A stretch of DNA of 64,000 nucleotides from Oidiodendron maius Zn. Taxonomy: Eukaryota > Ascomycota > Leotiomycetes > Myxotrichaceae. The stretch is taken from the NCBI GenBank assembly GCA_000827325.1, contig KN832872.1, positions 124,001-188,000 of the forward strand. The letters run 5' to 3'. A model generated the notes under the pieces. That model was not told the DNA's origin. It was given only the letters and a program-made list of their open reading frames with translations, and ran no database searches. The position numbers and the translations under genes were made by a program. This document shows, one piece after another, positions 22,810 to 33,359 of the stretch. The first letter of the stretch is position 1. Each line of letters starts with the position of its first letter.

Positions 22810-23171
22810 CCGACGAAAAGTAGCGCGCAATGTGTGTGCTGATCTGGTCTAGCAAGAAAGGAAATGAAATACCCACATTTACTTCACTCAGGGGAAAGAG
22901 GGTTATGTGAATCATAGACGGATTTTTGTTTGATACCAACAACTTCTGGTTTTAGTTTGGGAATAGAATGGTGACCATTAATTTACCGTCATCCACATAT
23001 ATAGCTTCCATTTGGGTCATTTTCATGTGACAAACGGTGCGACAAAAGATTATAATTCTCTCGGTATCTCGTACGATCTGCTATCTAAACGGCGCCAAGG
23101 GATGTAAACATAATTCAGCCATAAGTAAGGATGATATCAACCTTTGGCAGCGGCTCCTGAAAGGTACATCC

Positions 23172-25540
23172 CTAATGCTCGCAGAGTGAAAACCCACTAC
23201 TCTCAAAAGATTTATTTGCATCAATCACGTACAGCCTCCTCTCTTCCATCAGTTTTAACCTAATCTCCTTGGCTTCGTCCATGCCAATCGGGAAGTCATC
23301 CACGCTCTCAAAGATCTTGTCACTAATCTCTTGGCTTAGTTTGCCGAACGCATCAGTTCGCTTATGTCTAGCAAAATCCTCTAGGATTGCATCAGCCCAC
23401 CAGTCGCGCTGCTGTGGTGGCACATTTGCGGTACTTATAATACGGATATTTGGGTCTATCAAAAACAATGCAAGGATCTTCCGATGTCCTGGCTTTGTTG
23501 GATCGGCAAGCCCAAATGGTAAGACTCGATGCTGGAGAATGTTTGGGAATGTGAGAAGACGACCTTCCGAGCACTCAACAGAACCGACCTCTTGAACAGC
23601 TGGCTCGTCGTTCTCGCACCCGAAGACCGCTGATAAGAAATCATGTTCGTCCTGTGCATAGCTTATCTCATTTGCGTCGTCATATGATGACTGCTGTCGG
23701 AAGGCGAGTCGGCTAGAAGTGATATTGGAATTGGAGAGGTAGTATAGAGCAGTAGCACAGATATGTTCATTCTGTTGCCATTTAGCAGGATGACATGGTG
23801 ACGGATGAATCTCAGGACGGAACCATAGAGCAAAGTTGAGAGCAAGTGAAGTACAGAACAATCTTGGAGGGTACATACCATCTGACCTTCCACATGCCAT
23901 GTTCCACCTTCATACGTGGGCTTCTCGGGAGTGAGTTCAATGTTGGCTAACTTCACCACAACTTGCAGTCCACGGTGGGCATAGTCCCGTTTTATGTCCA
24001 TCATATCCGCAGCCTGGTTATCAGGAGTTAGAAAGAGCTTCTACATGGAAACCTTGATAATAAATGAGTTTGCATATACTTACGTCAATTGATGGTGGTG
24101 GTTTAAACTCTCCAGGATTGGGTAATACTACGCGGCGGATATCTCGCGCCCATTGATCTCGGCGCTCCCAATATGTATCTTCTTGCTCCCCTTCTTCCTG
24201 CTGTGGTGTATCCTCTGGGGACATTCGATCTGGGTCGGGATCAAATTCTTGTACACTGTACGGAATGCGACACAATCGATACTTTCCGTGCAACTTGTCT
24301 TGGAGAGGGAATAGCGTCTTGTTCCACAGGGGAATAGCTCTATCAATGATTTTCTCAATGATAGAGTATAAGTTCTTGTACTTCAGGGGGTGCAAATTAT
24401 TGATATAACTCGTGAATCTATTCACGGTTAGTATAGGCTCAGAAAACAGCCGTAATAAGTTACTTTGCGGAACCATCTGGGGAAAATTCAACTTCACTAG
24501 GAAGCCACTGCAGATCAGATCAGCAATAATCCCCGAAAGAGTTTATCACGCTCTATATAAATAGCGGCATGAATTGAATTGAAATATTTGCTGGATAAGC
24601 TTGCCTGAAAATCTTTACTGTAGACTGGCCGTAAGTTTTGCCTACCATAACGATAGCCATCATCTCGGTTCAGTATCTGCGTCTCATCAGCCCTAATACG
24701 CACCACTTCGCCTTTTCCACAACTTCGAATACACTCGTCTAATCCAATAAGTGAATTCGTAACCACTCTGGTCCTACCGTATATCAATGGAAAGAGTGAT
24801 GGATGAACAAGGTCCAGAACCTTTCCGTCCGAGCCAGGATGGTAATCCTTAGATGACATAGGAATGTCTTCCAGATCTTTTACTGCTGCTTGCAAGGCTT
24901 CTTTGAGATCTGTGGGCACGGAGATATCGGATTTGACCACATCTCCATCGTATGCGCTGACGGCGCCGACCGCCTTGAAAGACTCGGCTTTGAAGCGAAG
25001 CTCAGCGATAACCCAATCAGCCATCTCTCGAGTCACATCACGTCCTTTAGTAGCCATCGCTTCAGTTTTCCATTTCTCTGCAATTTCATCGTCAAAAACC
25101 TATCCAGCAAAATCATTAGAGAAAGACCAAGAGCGACGAAACGAAGCTAAGCATACCTTTTCCTCCCATCCCGGCTTATCAGTTATCACATCCATAATAT
25201 GTAGCATTGTAAATTCTCTCAAAGGAGTTAAACGAAGACTGTATTTATTAATCACGGAGCAGTACAGATCGATTTAGACTGACACCTACGACGTATATCC
25301 TTCCCACATGTCGTTCTCATTCAGTGCGGTTCGGAAAAGGTCCTTCCCCTCTCCACTGGCAGCATATTGAACCATCTTATTCTCTTTCCATTTTGAATAC
25401 GGTCCATGTGGTTCCCAATTTAAGGGTAGATTAAGACCAGGAAGATGGAAACGGGAGAAGGCATTAGGGGGAGGTATTGAGGTGGAGGAAGTCGCGTTGC
25501 TCATTGTTTCGTAATGTCCGGGTAATTTAGTACGTGCCAT
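23172..25540 (-). CDS. DUF4246 family protein with a possible 2-oxoglutarate/Fe(II) oxygenase core
   Basis: Seven exons on the minus strand: 25290-25540, 25157-25238, 24605-25099, 24464-24507, 24084-24417, 23879-24013 and 23172-23771, giving 646 residues. Family landmarks are LPLNWEP near the start, FTSYINNLHPLKYKNLYSII, RAIPLWNKTL, and GTWHVEGQMNEHICATALYY. The third intron (24508-24604) begins GC rather than GT (cag/gcaagc); only this donor joins KDFQ to WLPSEVEF in frame. The fourth intron, 46 nt, has a perfect tactaac branch site. Near the C-terminus, His442-x-Glu444, GRLLTFPNILQHRV (His528) and GHRKILALFL (Arg544) look like the iron and 2-oxoglutarate ligands of a dioxygenase. That reading is my inference; the family is officially of unknown function. 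An E-box/AP-1 site lies 216 bases upstream. Confidence 0.87.
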
Positions 25541-25755
25541 GAGAGAAATTTAAAATCCAAGGAACTTCATCAAACACTTGAGACGATGAAGGTAACTGAG
25601 TGGTGAACAACAAAGTTCATCTAGTGATGGCTAAGGTTCACTTATATCCCACCGTCGTCAGCCGCGCCATTAGTAAGCATGCTTTGGTCGCAAGTGAAAT
25701 GAGGGGATTTGGATAGAGATTGGCAGGCACCAGCCAGAAAGAGTGGATTATTTCC

Positions 25756-25781
25756 CACGTGACTGCAAGCCACGTGAGTCA
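25756..25781. promoter_or_regulatory. Paired E-boxes and a Gcn4/AP-1-type site upstream of the DUF4246 gene
   Basis: CACGTG occurs at 25756-25761 and 25771-25776, 15 bases apart. The second runs into TGAGTCA at 25775-25781, the Gcn4/CPC1/AP-1 consensus. The cluster is 216-241 bases upstream of the minus-strand start at 25540. It suggests control by a basic helix-loop-helix factor and a bZIP factor. The sites are seen; the role is inferred. Confidence 0.5.
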
Positions 25782-27040
25782 CTTTTTTATTTCAAGCTCC
25801 CAACGATGATGAGCAGGGATGCTTGCCTAAAGGTTCACAAGATATGATCAATTAATTGGGTAATAAAGGCAAACTGCGTTTGCTAGTGGGAGGCATATCA
25901 GGTTACGAAGCGGATGCCTACCGGATGTCACCACAGAAGCTTAGTCTTCGTCGTGCTAGGTGTTGAGTTCCAGACCGATTCCGCAGGATCCCCAAATGGG
26001 GTATACACACAGTACTTCAACAAGCATAGGATGAAACGTGGCAGTTGGTTCCAAAGAGCAAGTTTAGGCAAACTCAATCCGACGACGATCGCTGGACTTT
26101 GCATACGAGTATCTGGCGAGAAACTACTCGGGAAAAGGTTTTTCCTAGCGATTGCCCCTTTTCTAAGATCCATAAACAGAAGTCGATGACCAGTTCATTC
26201 AAAGCCATGCCCTACGAAATAGTAAATAATTATTTTGAAGCTGGAAATCTCAGAGTTGCGAAGTTCCCGCATGAAGTTATTCATAACCACGTATTGCCTA
26301 ATAATTTGACCACTGATATTGTGTCGTTCAAGAGTCTTCGTGCTTGTAATGCCTGTATACAACTAGCTTGAGGGCGACAGAAACTTTAGCTCGATGCGCA
26401 CGTCCTTGCGTAGAGTCCAAAGAGTATATTTTGGGAGCAAGGAATGGCATTTGATCATTATTTCCGAATCCCCTCTATGCTCTCAGTAAATTCTCCTAAG
26501 CCTGTACGGCAAAATCACCAGCTCAGAATGATCCTTGTTCCATGCAGGCAATCCAGCCCACTATATTTCACGACATATCACATAGTGATCCATCTGCATT
26601 ATCGAATGCAGCTATGTAGTCCCAGGACTTGGCAATTCCTGCTTCATTTGCAAGTGCTTCATGCCTCTTCCCGGCGAACTAATGGCGACGGGATTTGTTT
26701 CATAACTTTTCCCCGAACTCCTTCTAAAAAAGTCGCTGGAAGGGACTATACAAATACCAAACGACCTTCAGGCTCTTTGAAGCCCGCGCTGTAGGTATGC
26801 CTGCTGTGTTGGAGACAGGCTGGCATTTGTGAGGAATTCACCGTCTCCTCATGATTGAGAGAGGTTAATAGGGTGAAGAGTGCTTCATGACTGGAACATG
26901 AACGCCTGAATCATGAGAAATGGAAGGTTCTCTTTCCGCACACTTTAATAGATATCCGTAGACTGCAAATTTGGATCTTTCCTCTGCAGTTTTCGGTGCT
27001 GGTAGGTTGTGTAGATCGGTATATCAAACAAACTCAGACG

Positions 27041-27265
27041 TCACTTCCCATCTCGAGACGTCCAATTATACTGCTCAAGTTTTGTTTCCAAAGCGTTTAT
27101 CCGCTCTTCAAATTTCTGCTCATCCAGGTCGCTATCCCTTTTTATGCGCTGCCAAGTCATTTCAAAATACCCGAATGTCAAAGCACCGACGAGCCCAGGA
27201 GGTGTGAGCAGTATCAGCATTACCCTACGATGGGTAGGAATTCTCCACTTGCTCCAAAAGGACAT
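27041..27265 (-). CDS. Possible small single-pass membrane protein, unrecognised
   Basis: Open frame of 74 residues beginning MSFWSKWRIPTHRRVMLILL. A basic start is followed by one membrane-length hydrophobic stretch (about residues 15-33) and a charged tail (DEQKFEERINALETKLEQYN) that could form a short coiled coil. That layout is typical of small organelle membrane proteins, but I recognise no family. The frame is open further upstream without an ATG. It may be a chance frame. Confidence 0.3.
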   Translation of the reverse strand: MSFWSKWRIPTHRRVMLILLTPPGLVGALTFGYFEMTWQRIKRDSDLDEQKFEERINALETKLEQYNWTSRDGK

Positions 27266-28046
27266 AGTGATTTCCGAACAAATTTTGAAGATGTTGAAAA
27301 TTTGGGCTCGTAGCAATAGAACGAAGCGTAAGGAGGTTCGAATAAGCTCGCCGAAAATCAAGGCCTTGCTGACTAATAATTTGTGTACCCAGACCCCAAA
27401 ATGTAGCTCTCTCCATTCATTATAAACGATAAGTTAGCTAAGGTAGTAGATAAGTAGGCATGTGCTGCATAGAAATATTTATTGGGAAATTTTTGCTCTA
27501 AAATTCTTTGCATTTAAGTGTGAATAGACCTGTAATCTAATACGCGTGGATCGGAGCTTTGACCAATGACCGAATGGCTACTATATAAATTATCTACGTG
27601 GATCCCAAAAACCATTATTCGTAGAGGCTCATCGTACCTCCCTGCTCCCTTGAATTGTTGCCCCGATTTTGTTTAAGTCACTCGCGGTACTTTCGTGACG
27701 ATACATTCTAGTATAGTTCGATTCAAATTTCAACTTAGAGTAGTCAAAATTTTAATTCAAACTAGAGTACCCCCATCGCATACATACCGCCCTTTCTGCT
27801 TTTCTTCCTCTCCTTGTCCTACTCTATCTATCAACTATTCACGACTGAAATAACCAGTAACCAAAATATATAAATGGTTTACCCTTTGAACATTTCATTT
27901 GCAAAGGACGTTTACTTCTCAATCAAATATTTGTGTAGACGAATTATCCAGTAATAGTACTACATTAATACACGCGTGGAACAAGTCCTCCTTCCCTACG
28001 AGACGACACCTACTGTCACAGCTACCTTCAATCCTAAGGTTAAAGA

Positions 28047-28877
28047 ATGGTGGCTCTCGATGAGACGGGTTCTGACATATTTCAGGATGCCCTTTCACAG
28101 GCGAAAGCTCATATCGCAACTTTAGTCTCTGAAAACGAGATATTCAAACCCCGCAACTGGCATCACCTTCCAGATCGACTGATCCTGGATGAGCGCATAG
28201 AAGAGCTGTTCAAAGTTGTGACTGAAAAGTTGAGGGACGAAAAAGACTGGAGGAGCATAAATGAAAGCCTCCTCGACCTTCAAAGCCTAGTTCTCGGTGA
28301 CCCATCACTCATGGACTTGGAGGCGGCCAAGGTCGAAAAGGTGCTTTCCAACTACAAAAACTCAGAGACAGAGAAACCCAGCACCCGGGCAAAGACAGAA
28401 GAGCGGCAAGCCATGGACAATCAGCCCACTGCTTCCCAGGACAAAACTTCTAGGGAGCAGGCTCAAAAAGTGCAGCATATTTCGGAAGAATTTAACAAAC
28501 CAAGTCTAAAAGAAAATTCCGAGCCCATCTTAATGCAAAGGAAGTCACCTATCCAGATCTTATCGACAAAGTAAACGCTCAGGGGATGACTCATCGTGGT
28601 CGATTGGCAACAGTCTGTGAGTTGGAGCGTACAATCCAGGATCTTGAGCGACACCAGAACAGAGAAAGATATGTATCTTGCGGCATTGCAAGCTCCCCGG
28701 ATTCGTGTTACCCTGCTCATTCAGCTGAACAAGACTCAACAGAATATAGACAACATATTAAAGGGCCCGATAAGGCCGACCATATCTCAGATGACACTGA
28801 AAGAGGTGGGCAAAAACAGCAGTTGGACCCACAATAATGGTATACAGGGATTACTCACGCCTCGAACGCCAATTTGA
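28047..28877 (+). CDS. Unrecognised protein, helical, 253 residues
   Basis: Exon 1 is 28047-28570 and ends with donor gtaaac. The best frame-keeping acceptor gives exon 2 at 28640-28877. The first part (residues 1-105) looks like a compact helical domain rich in Asp, Glu, Leu and Lys, with a lone HHLPDRLILDERIEELFKVV segment. A charged, probably unstructured linker follows (about 106-165), and exon 2 adds another helical part (DMYLAALQAPRIRVTLLIQL). I know no family for it. If the intron is not used, the protein stops at residue 175. Its 3' end lies 23 bases from that of the convergent TRM44 gene, so the transcripts probably overlap. The start is the first ATG of the frame. Confidence 0.55.
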
Positions 28878-28900
28878 GAATCTGCTGACCGTCGAATTGA

Positions 28901-30412
28901 TCAATGGCTGCGAGTGGCGTTACTAGTGAGCCTAAATGCGTTTTCTTCCCAGCAGCCTGCTCCGCCATTTGCTATTACCAACTGATTTAAATCAATTTCC
29001 TCGTAGGAATTCGCTCGGTGTCGTCCAATTAAGGCCGTATTTCTTGTACTTGGAATTCTTAGCATCTCTTTTTCGACCACCCATCCACAATCTTCGGCAA
29101 TTTGGGAGACCCAAGTCACAAATGAAGCGTATGCAGAACCAGATGATCTGAGCCCTTTGACGGGCGGTGCACGGAACTTGGCGCCACTAAAGTCGTGGCT
29201 GCAGCAGGGTATCATCATAAAAGGGGACTTCGAGGTGTTCGCAAGGATAGGCGTCCAAGGTGTGAGCTCGTCTGCGTGGTTGGATATTATAAATGCCCCC
29301 GTTCGAAACTCGCCGCTTGTTATTGCTGGAGTTGAAGGCTGTTGGCTTAATTTTTGGTTTGTACCCTCGCCATTCGAGCCATTTCCATAAGTCATTCCTC
29401 GGCATGCTGAGCTGGAGCTTTTTTGTAGTATGGATGGAATTAGAACAAGTTCTTTCAAGTTCTCCTGCGTCATTGAATTATATGTAGCCCAGGATTTACG
29501 CTTTCGAGCGTCAAATCCCCAGCCATTATACCCTTCTTCTAGGAGTATGTGCACAAGTAAGCCATTGCCACATCCAATATCAACAAAGCCTGGGAATTTG
29601 GTATCTTTATACATCTCGGCCCACAGCTCGATTAAAAATGCTGCAATGCTGAGATCCTCGTATACATGCTTGCTGGGATCCGTGCACTCAACCCAGCTGC
29701 TTAACAAGGCTCGCGCATACTTGGCTTTGAGTCGTGAATAGGTGTTTTGCACTATGGCTTGTGGAATGATAATATCGTGATTCACCTTTTTAACATATCC
29801 GTCCGCAATGCCTTTCCCATGCTTACATATAACAGCCAGAAGATTTTGGGCTGTCCGTTCTAATTTTGTCGATCGCGGTTCAGATTCGAAGAATGAGAAA
29901 TGTACGGAACAACTGCCTGCCTGAGTTTGAGGATTGAAGCTCTGCAAGAATCCAATAGCGCGAACTGACGGATGGTAAAACGGCGATTCAGCGGCTGAGG
30001 AGATATGCGATTGGTACGTTACTAGGGAATTAACTTCTCCTGACACAGTAAATTGCTCATGGAAGAGGCATGTTTGATCTAGCGGTTTGTCTAGTAAAGT
30101 ATTTCTTGGGATCATAGTTCGCACTATGATGGTTTTCAGATCATAACCATTTATATTGGCCAGTCTTGGGGGAATCTTGGCCGGCGGTAGGACATCGTCA
30201 GTGGTCGGGCTGTCGAAAGAGATATCGGCTCGGAATAGGTAGCTTGAATTTATATTGGGATTTCTTATTAGATGCAGCATCACTTGCCGAAAAATCTCGG
30301 GAGAGAATGAGCATTGTTGTTGGAATAAAGGGGTCCAAGTCCGTCCGGACGCCTCTTCAAAGCTTGGAGCTGACCCTGTGGGGTATGGCTGTAAGCTGGA
30401 GGCCATTGCCAT
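28901..30412 (-). CDS. TRM44: tRNA (uracil-2'-O-)-methyltransferase Trm44
   Basis: Single exon, 503 residues. Trm44 makes the 2'-O-methyl-U44 in the variable loop of tRNA-Ser in the cytosol, using SAM. The SAM-binding motif is FVDIGCGNGLLVHILLEEGY followed by GWGFDARKRKSW. Further landmarks are ISNHADELTPWTPILA, the Cys pair in MMIPCCSHDFSG, and the WVVEKEMLRIPSTRNTALIG strand. The frame stays open to 30505, but those extra codons lack an ATG; the first ATG is at 30412, followed two codons later by another. The gene shares a 455-base divergent promoter, with a perfect GTCACGTGAC palindrome, with ribosomal protein eL24. Intact; high confidence. Confidence 0.92.
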   Translation of the reverse strand: MAMASSLQPYPTGSAPSFEEASGRTWTPLFQQQCSFSPEIFRQVMLHLIRNPNINSSYLFRADISFDSPTTDDVLPPAKIPPRLANINGYDLKTIIVRTMIPRNTLLDKPLDQTCLFHEQFTVSGEVNSLVTYQSHISSAAESPFYHPSVRAIGFLQSFNPQTQAGSCSVHFSFFESEPRSTKLERTAQNLLAVICKHGKGIADGYVKKVNHDIIIPQAIVQNTYSRLKAKYARALLSSWVECTDPSKHVYEDLSIAAFLIELWAEMYKDTKFPGFVDIGCGNGLLVHILLEEGYNGWGFDARKRKSWATYNSMTQENLKELVLIPSILQKSSSSACRGMTYGNGSNGEGTNQKLSQQPSTPAITSGEFRTGAFIISNHADELTPWTPILANTSKSPFMMIPCCSHDFSGAKFRAPPVKGLRSSGSAYASFVTWVSQIAEDCGWVVEKEMLRIPSTRNTALIGRHRANSYEEIDLNQLVIANGGAGCWEENAFRLTSNATRSH

Positions 30413-30867
30413 ATGGGTATTTGCTCGGTGGTGATTATTCACCGATTTCGAACTCGGTAGGGACCAGTTGGTCGTGGATGGGAATTGTCTGGCGTCACGT
30501 GACAATAGAGCGAACGTAGGAGCATCCTATAATAAGTTTGTCCTAACATACAAACCCGTCAGCTCAAATTTTATTATCCTATATCCTATGAGAGTTGGAA
30601 ATTTAAGGAAGCCAACCGTATTGAACGGACCCACCATTCTCCTCGTCTGACCATCGATTGTGAGGCTGACTCGGAGAAGCTTCAAGTTTCGCGTTAGGGC
30701 AAGCGCTATTTTCGTAAGCGACACTAGCACCTCCCACATCAGAATTTCGCGATCTTTCAGTGAGACGACTCGAATCAGCGACAAATAACCTCTACCCACA
30801 GCGACGACCTGGGTAGTATTCCAATCGACAACCAACGCAGTCGGCGGATATCTACGCAACAGTCAAC
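30413..30867. promoter_or_regulatory. Bidirectional promoter of TRM44 and eL24, with GTCACGTGAC palindrome at 30494-30503
   Basis: 455 bases between two divergent start codons. A ten-base perfect palindrome containing an E-box (CACGTG) lies 82 bases upstream of the TRM44 start and about 365 bases upstream of the eL24 start. Cbf1-type bHLH factors bind such sites. Joint control of a tRNA-modifying enzyme and a ribosomal protein is an inference from layout. Confidence 0.45.
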
Positions 30868-31548
30868 ATGCGTACCTACGACGATACCTTCTCCGGCGCG
30901 AGAATTTACCCGGGAAAGGTACGCTTGCTCCCAACTCCGTGTAGTTGTGGCAAAAGAACATTGAAGAAGAAGGAGCAACAAGGAGATGCATGATTAGGAT
31001 AAGGAGCACACGGTCGAAGATTAGATTGCTGATGATTTGGTGTACAGGGCAAGCTCTACATCCGTGGCGACAGCAAGATCTTCCGATTCCAGAATGGCAA
31101 ATCCGAATCTCTGTTTCTGCAACGCAAGAACCCCCGCCGTATTGCCTGGACTGTGCTTTTCCGAAGACACCACAAGAAAGGTATCTCAGAGGTATGGGTT
31201 CCCCTATCAAAATTCAAAATGTGATGGGCGCAAAGGATGCGGGACTGACGGTCTTAACAGGAGGTAGCTAAGAAGCGATCCCGCCGTACAATCAAATCCC
31301 AACGTGCCATCGTCGGTGCCTCTCTCGATGTCATCAAGGAACGACGAAGCATGCGCCCAGAGGCCCGGTCTGCTGCCCGTGCAGCTGCTATCAAGGAGGG
31401 CAAGGAGAAGAAGGCCGCGGCTGTCAGCGCCAAAAAGGCCGAGAAGGCGAAGCTTGCAGCTGGTGCAGCGAAGGGGCAGACCGCTAGAGTGACAAGCAAG
31501 CAGGGAGCAAAGGGTGCGCCAAAGAAGGTCCAGGCTACAACCCGTTAA
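30868..31548 (+). CDS. RPL24: 60S ribosomal protein eL24
   Basis: Three exons, 30868-30918, 31048-31191 and 31261-31548, giving 160 residues. N-terminus [20 protein letters not shown], then the conserved [40 protein letters not shown] and [20 protein letters not shown]. The C-terminal third is a Lys/Ala-rich helix and tail, as in the family. It is part of the large cytosolic ribosomal subunit, where it bridges to the small subunit. The first intron (129 nt) lies after codon 17 and the second (69 nt) after codon 65. Introns near the 5' end are usual for fungal ribosomal protein genes. Frame closes exactly. Confidence 0.96.
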
Positions 31549-32067
31549 AGTAGGGTGATGGGCTGTTGTTTCTTGCGGTTTGGGTCATTCATGGATTAGC
31601 ATATGGGCTTTGCGGTTCTAAGATTATAGCCGAGAAATGGAAGACCGGTGCAATATTTGTTAATAACTGCTGTCTGTGAATTGGATCCAAGAGTAGCGCA
31701 GGGATGAAGTATACCCCTTGAAACTAGTGAAGTGTGATTGAGAAGATCCAATGCGGATCACACCTAAAGCTACCTACCGAACACAAGATTTGGGCGTGAT
31801 ACTCTAGAAGCCTGGTGAACTCGAATCGGCAGCTGGGTACCTCTCAATTCTACGGCCATTATGAATGATATCAGACACCCGTAATCTCGGCGCCGACTTA
31901 GTATGATAGCCCTTCTAGTTAATGTTTCATGGGCTCTTTTGCCTAGTCTTGTCTCCTATCTGTTTTCTGCTCCCTTTCCAATTCCAGTATACCCCAAGCA
32001 TGCACAAGATGAAAAAGAGAATGAAAACGGTATTTTGCCATTGCATTACCACAATTCTACCATCTAG
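31549..32067. other. Intergenic between convergent eL24 and APT1 genes
   Basis: About 520 bases holding the two 3' flanks. I see no gene. Confidence 0.6.
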
Positions 32068-32981
32068 TCACAAGGAGGTTTTGTCCCCTTGTGGAGGTAT
32101 TCTCTCGTTCAAATATTTCTCGACATCGTCGATTTCCTCTGGAGTTGCAGAATGCTGGAGACCTCTATCACATATGTCAGTTCACGTCTCCCCGGAAAAT
32201 GAAAAAGAATGATGGCCATATAAGACTTACGGGTAGATCTTCAAATCCACAGCGTAGCCTAACTTCTTCAGCTCTTGCGCTGTTTTTCTACCCCACTCCG
32301 GTCTGATCAGCGGATCACTGTCCCCTTGGCCCATAAAAATTGGTGTCTCCTTGTTTGCGCCTTTCTTTGTAAGTTCGGGTAGTTTCTTATGCAATAGCAA
32401 GTAACTGCTCAGTCCAAAGATACCGCCCAATTTCTTCTCCGACGTTATGCCAGAGAAGATGGACATCGCCCCACCTTGTGAGAAGCCGCCTAGGACAATA
32501 CGATCGGAGGGGATGCCAGACTCGATTTCGGACGAAATGAGACTGTGGAAGTAGCGCTGGGATTTCAGGATGCCCGGCTCATCCTGGTCTTCTTGAACGT
32601 CACTGAACGATAACTGCTCAGAGAATGTTAACAGAAAGAACCCCACAGTTTGCTTCATATGCAGATAAAGCATGGCGACGAACGGCTTCGCGAGGTCTTA
32701 CAATGTCATACCAGCCTGGCATTGCCATACCGAAGTTCTATTCACCAGTTAGTGTCATTACTCGCACGGAGGTGAGAGAGCGGTCTTACAACTGTAATGG
32801 GTATAGTAGGAGCGTTAGGGAAGATAAATTTGACTTCCTCGAACTTGGATCGCCGTCGCCAATTCTCTGCCAGAGATATCCAACCTGCCCCGCTGTCGCC
32901 GAGGCCGTGGGCCATGATGACGGTTGCGGTGTGCTTCTTGACCGCGGGGATAATGAGGGACGTTGGCGAGGAGGGAGGCAT
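32068..32981 (-). CDS. Acyl-protein thioesterase 1
   Basis: Four exons on the minus strand: 32790-32981, 32702-32737, 32231-32613 and 32068-32164, giving 235 residues. Alpha/beta hydrolase that removes palmitate from S-acylated proteins (and lysophospholipid acyl chains) in the cytosol. The oxyanion-hole region is TVIMAHGLGDSGAGW, the catalytic Ser lies in VLGGFSQGGAMS, the Asp in GQGDSDPLI, and the His in GLQHSATPEEID. The second exon is only 12 codons (NFGMAMPGWYDI) and supplies the conserved PGWYDI. The open frame extends upstream to 33005 but without an ATG, so the start is 32981. It is divergent from the Ivy1-like gene over 378 bases. Intact. Confidence 0.93.
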
Positions 32982-33359
32982 GGTAAGGAATGTGCTCTGG
33001 GGCAAGAAGAAATCGTGGGTTTCTTGAATGGCCGAGATACCTGTCCAGGTACCGTATGTGTCCCATCGGCTCAGGTGAGCGCGGATGTCATCTTAGCCCG
33101 GTCCCTTATCACAAGGCGACATGGCAACCAGGGGTCAACCACCATTTCTCCCAGACCACTTCAAGAGACCACGAGTCCTCTTCACCAGTGCGCCTGATCC
33201 TCTCAACACATTACTCTTCTTCTCTTCTTCTCTATAGGAGTATTCTCAGATAGGCCTCTTGCAATATCGAGACGGTACCGTTGCCCCGCGCATTGGATTG
33301 CGTATCCTTTGATCGACAAAAATAACATACTTGCCCCGCCGGTCAACGGCTTCACAAAA
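32982..33359. promoter_or_regulatory. Bidirectional promoter of APT1 and the Ivy1-like gene
   Basis: 378 bases between divergent starts, with a strongly pyrimidine-rich block (ttctcttcttctc) near 33215-33232 on the plus strand. No gene seen. Confidence 0.45.

Larger units (their letters stand above)
21302..23171. other. Intergenic, mostly featureless; hairpin and one small ORF inside
   Basis: About 1.9 kb between converging genes. It holds the hairpin at 21410-21481 and a possible 56-codon gene at 22639-22809, both listed separately. A tatatatat run lies near 21735. I recognise nothing else. Confidence 0.5.
25541..28046. other. Long AT-rich intergenic stretch
   Basis: About 2.5 kb. It includes the promoter elements at 25756-25781 and a possible small membrane-protein ORF at 27041-27265 (minus). 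Other open frames (26045-26371, 26444-26794) are unrecognised and do not join through clear introns. No transposon ends found. Confidence 0.5.

Noticed and set aside
28571-28613. 43-nt intron in the unrecognised gene
   Set aside because: Has a cag acceptor but puts a stop codon almost at once; the 69-nt version keeps the frame.
30413-30505. Upstream extension of TRM44 (31 more codons)
   Set aside because: The extension starts at a TTG, not an ATG; the first ATG is at 30412.
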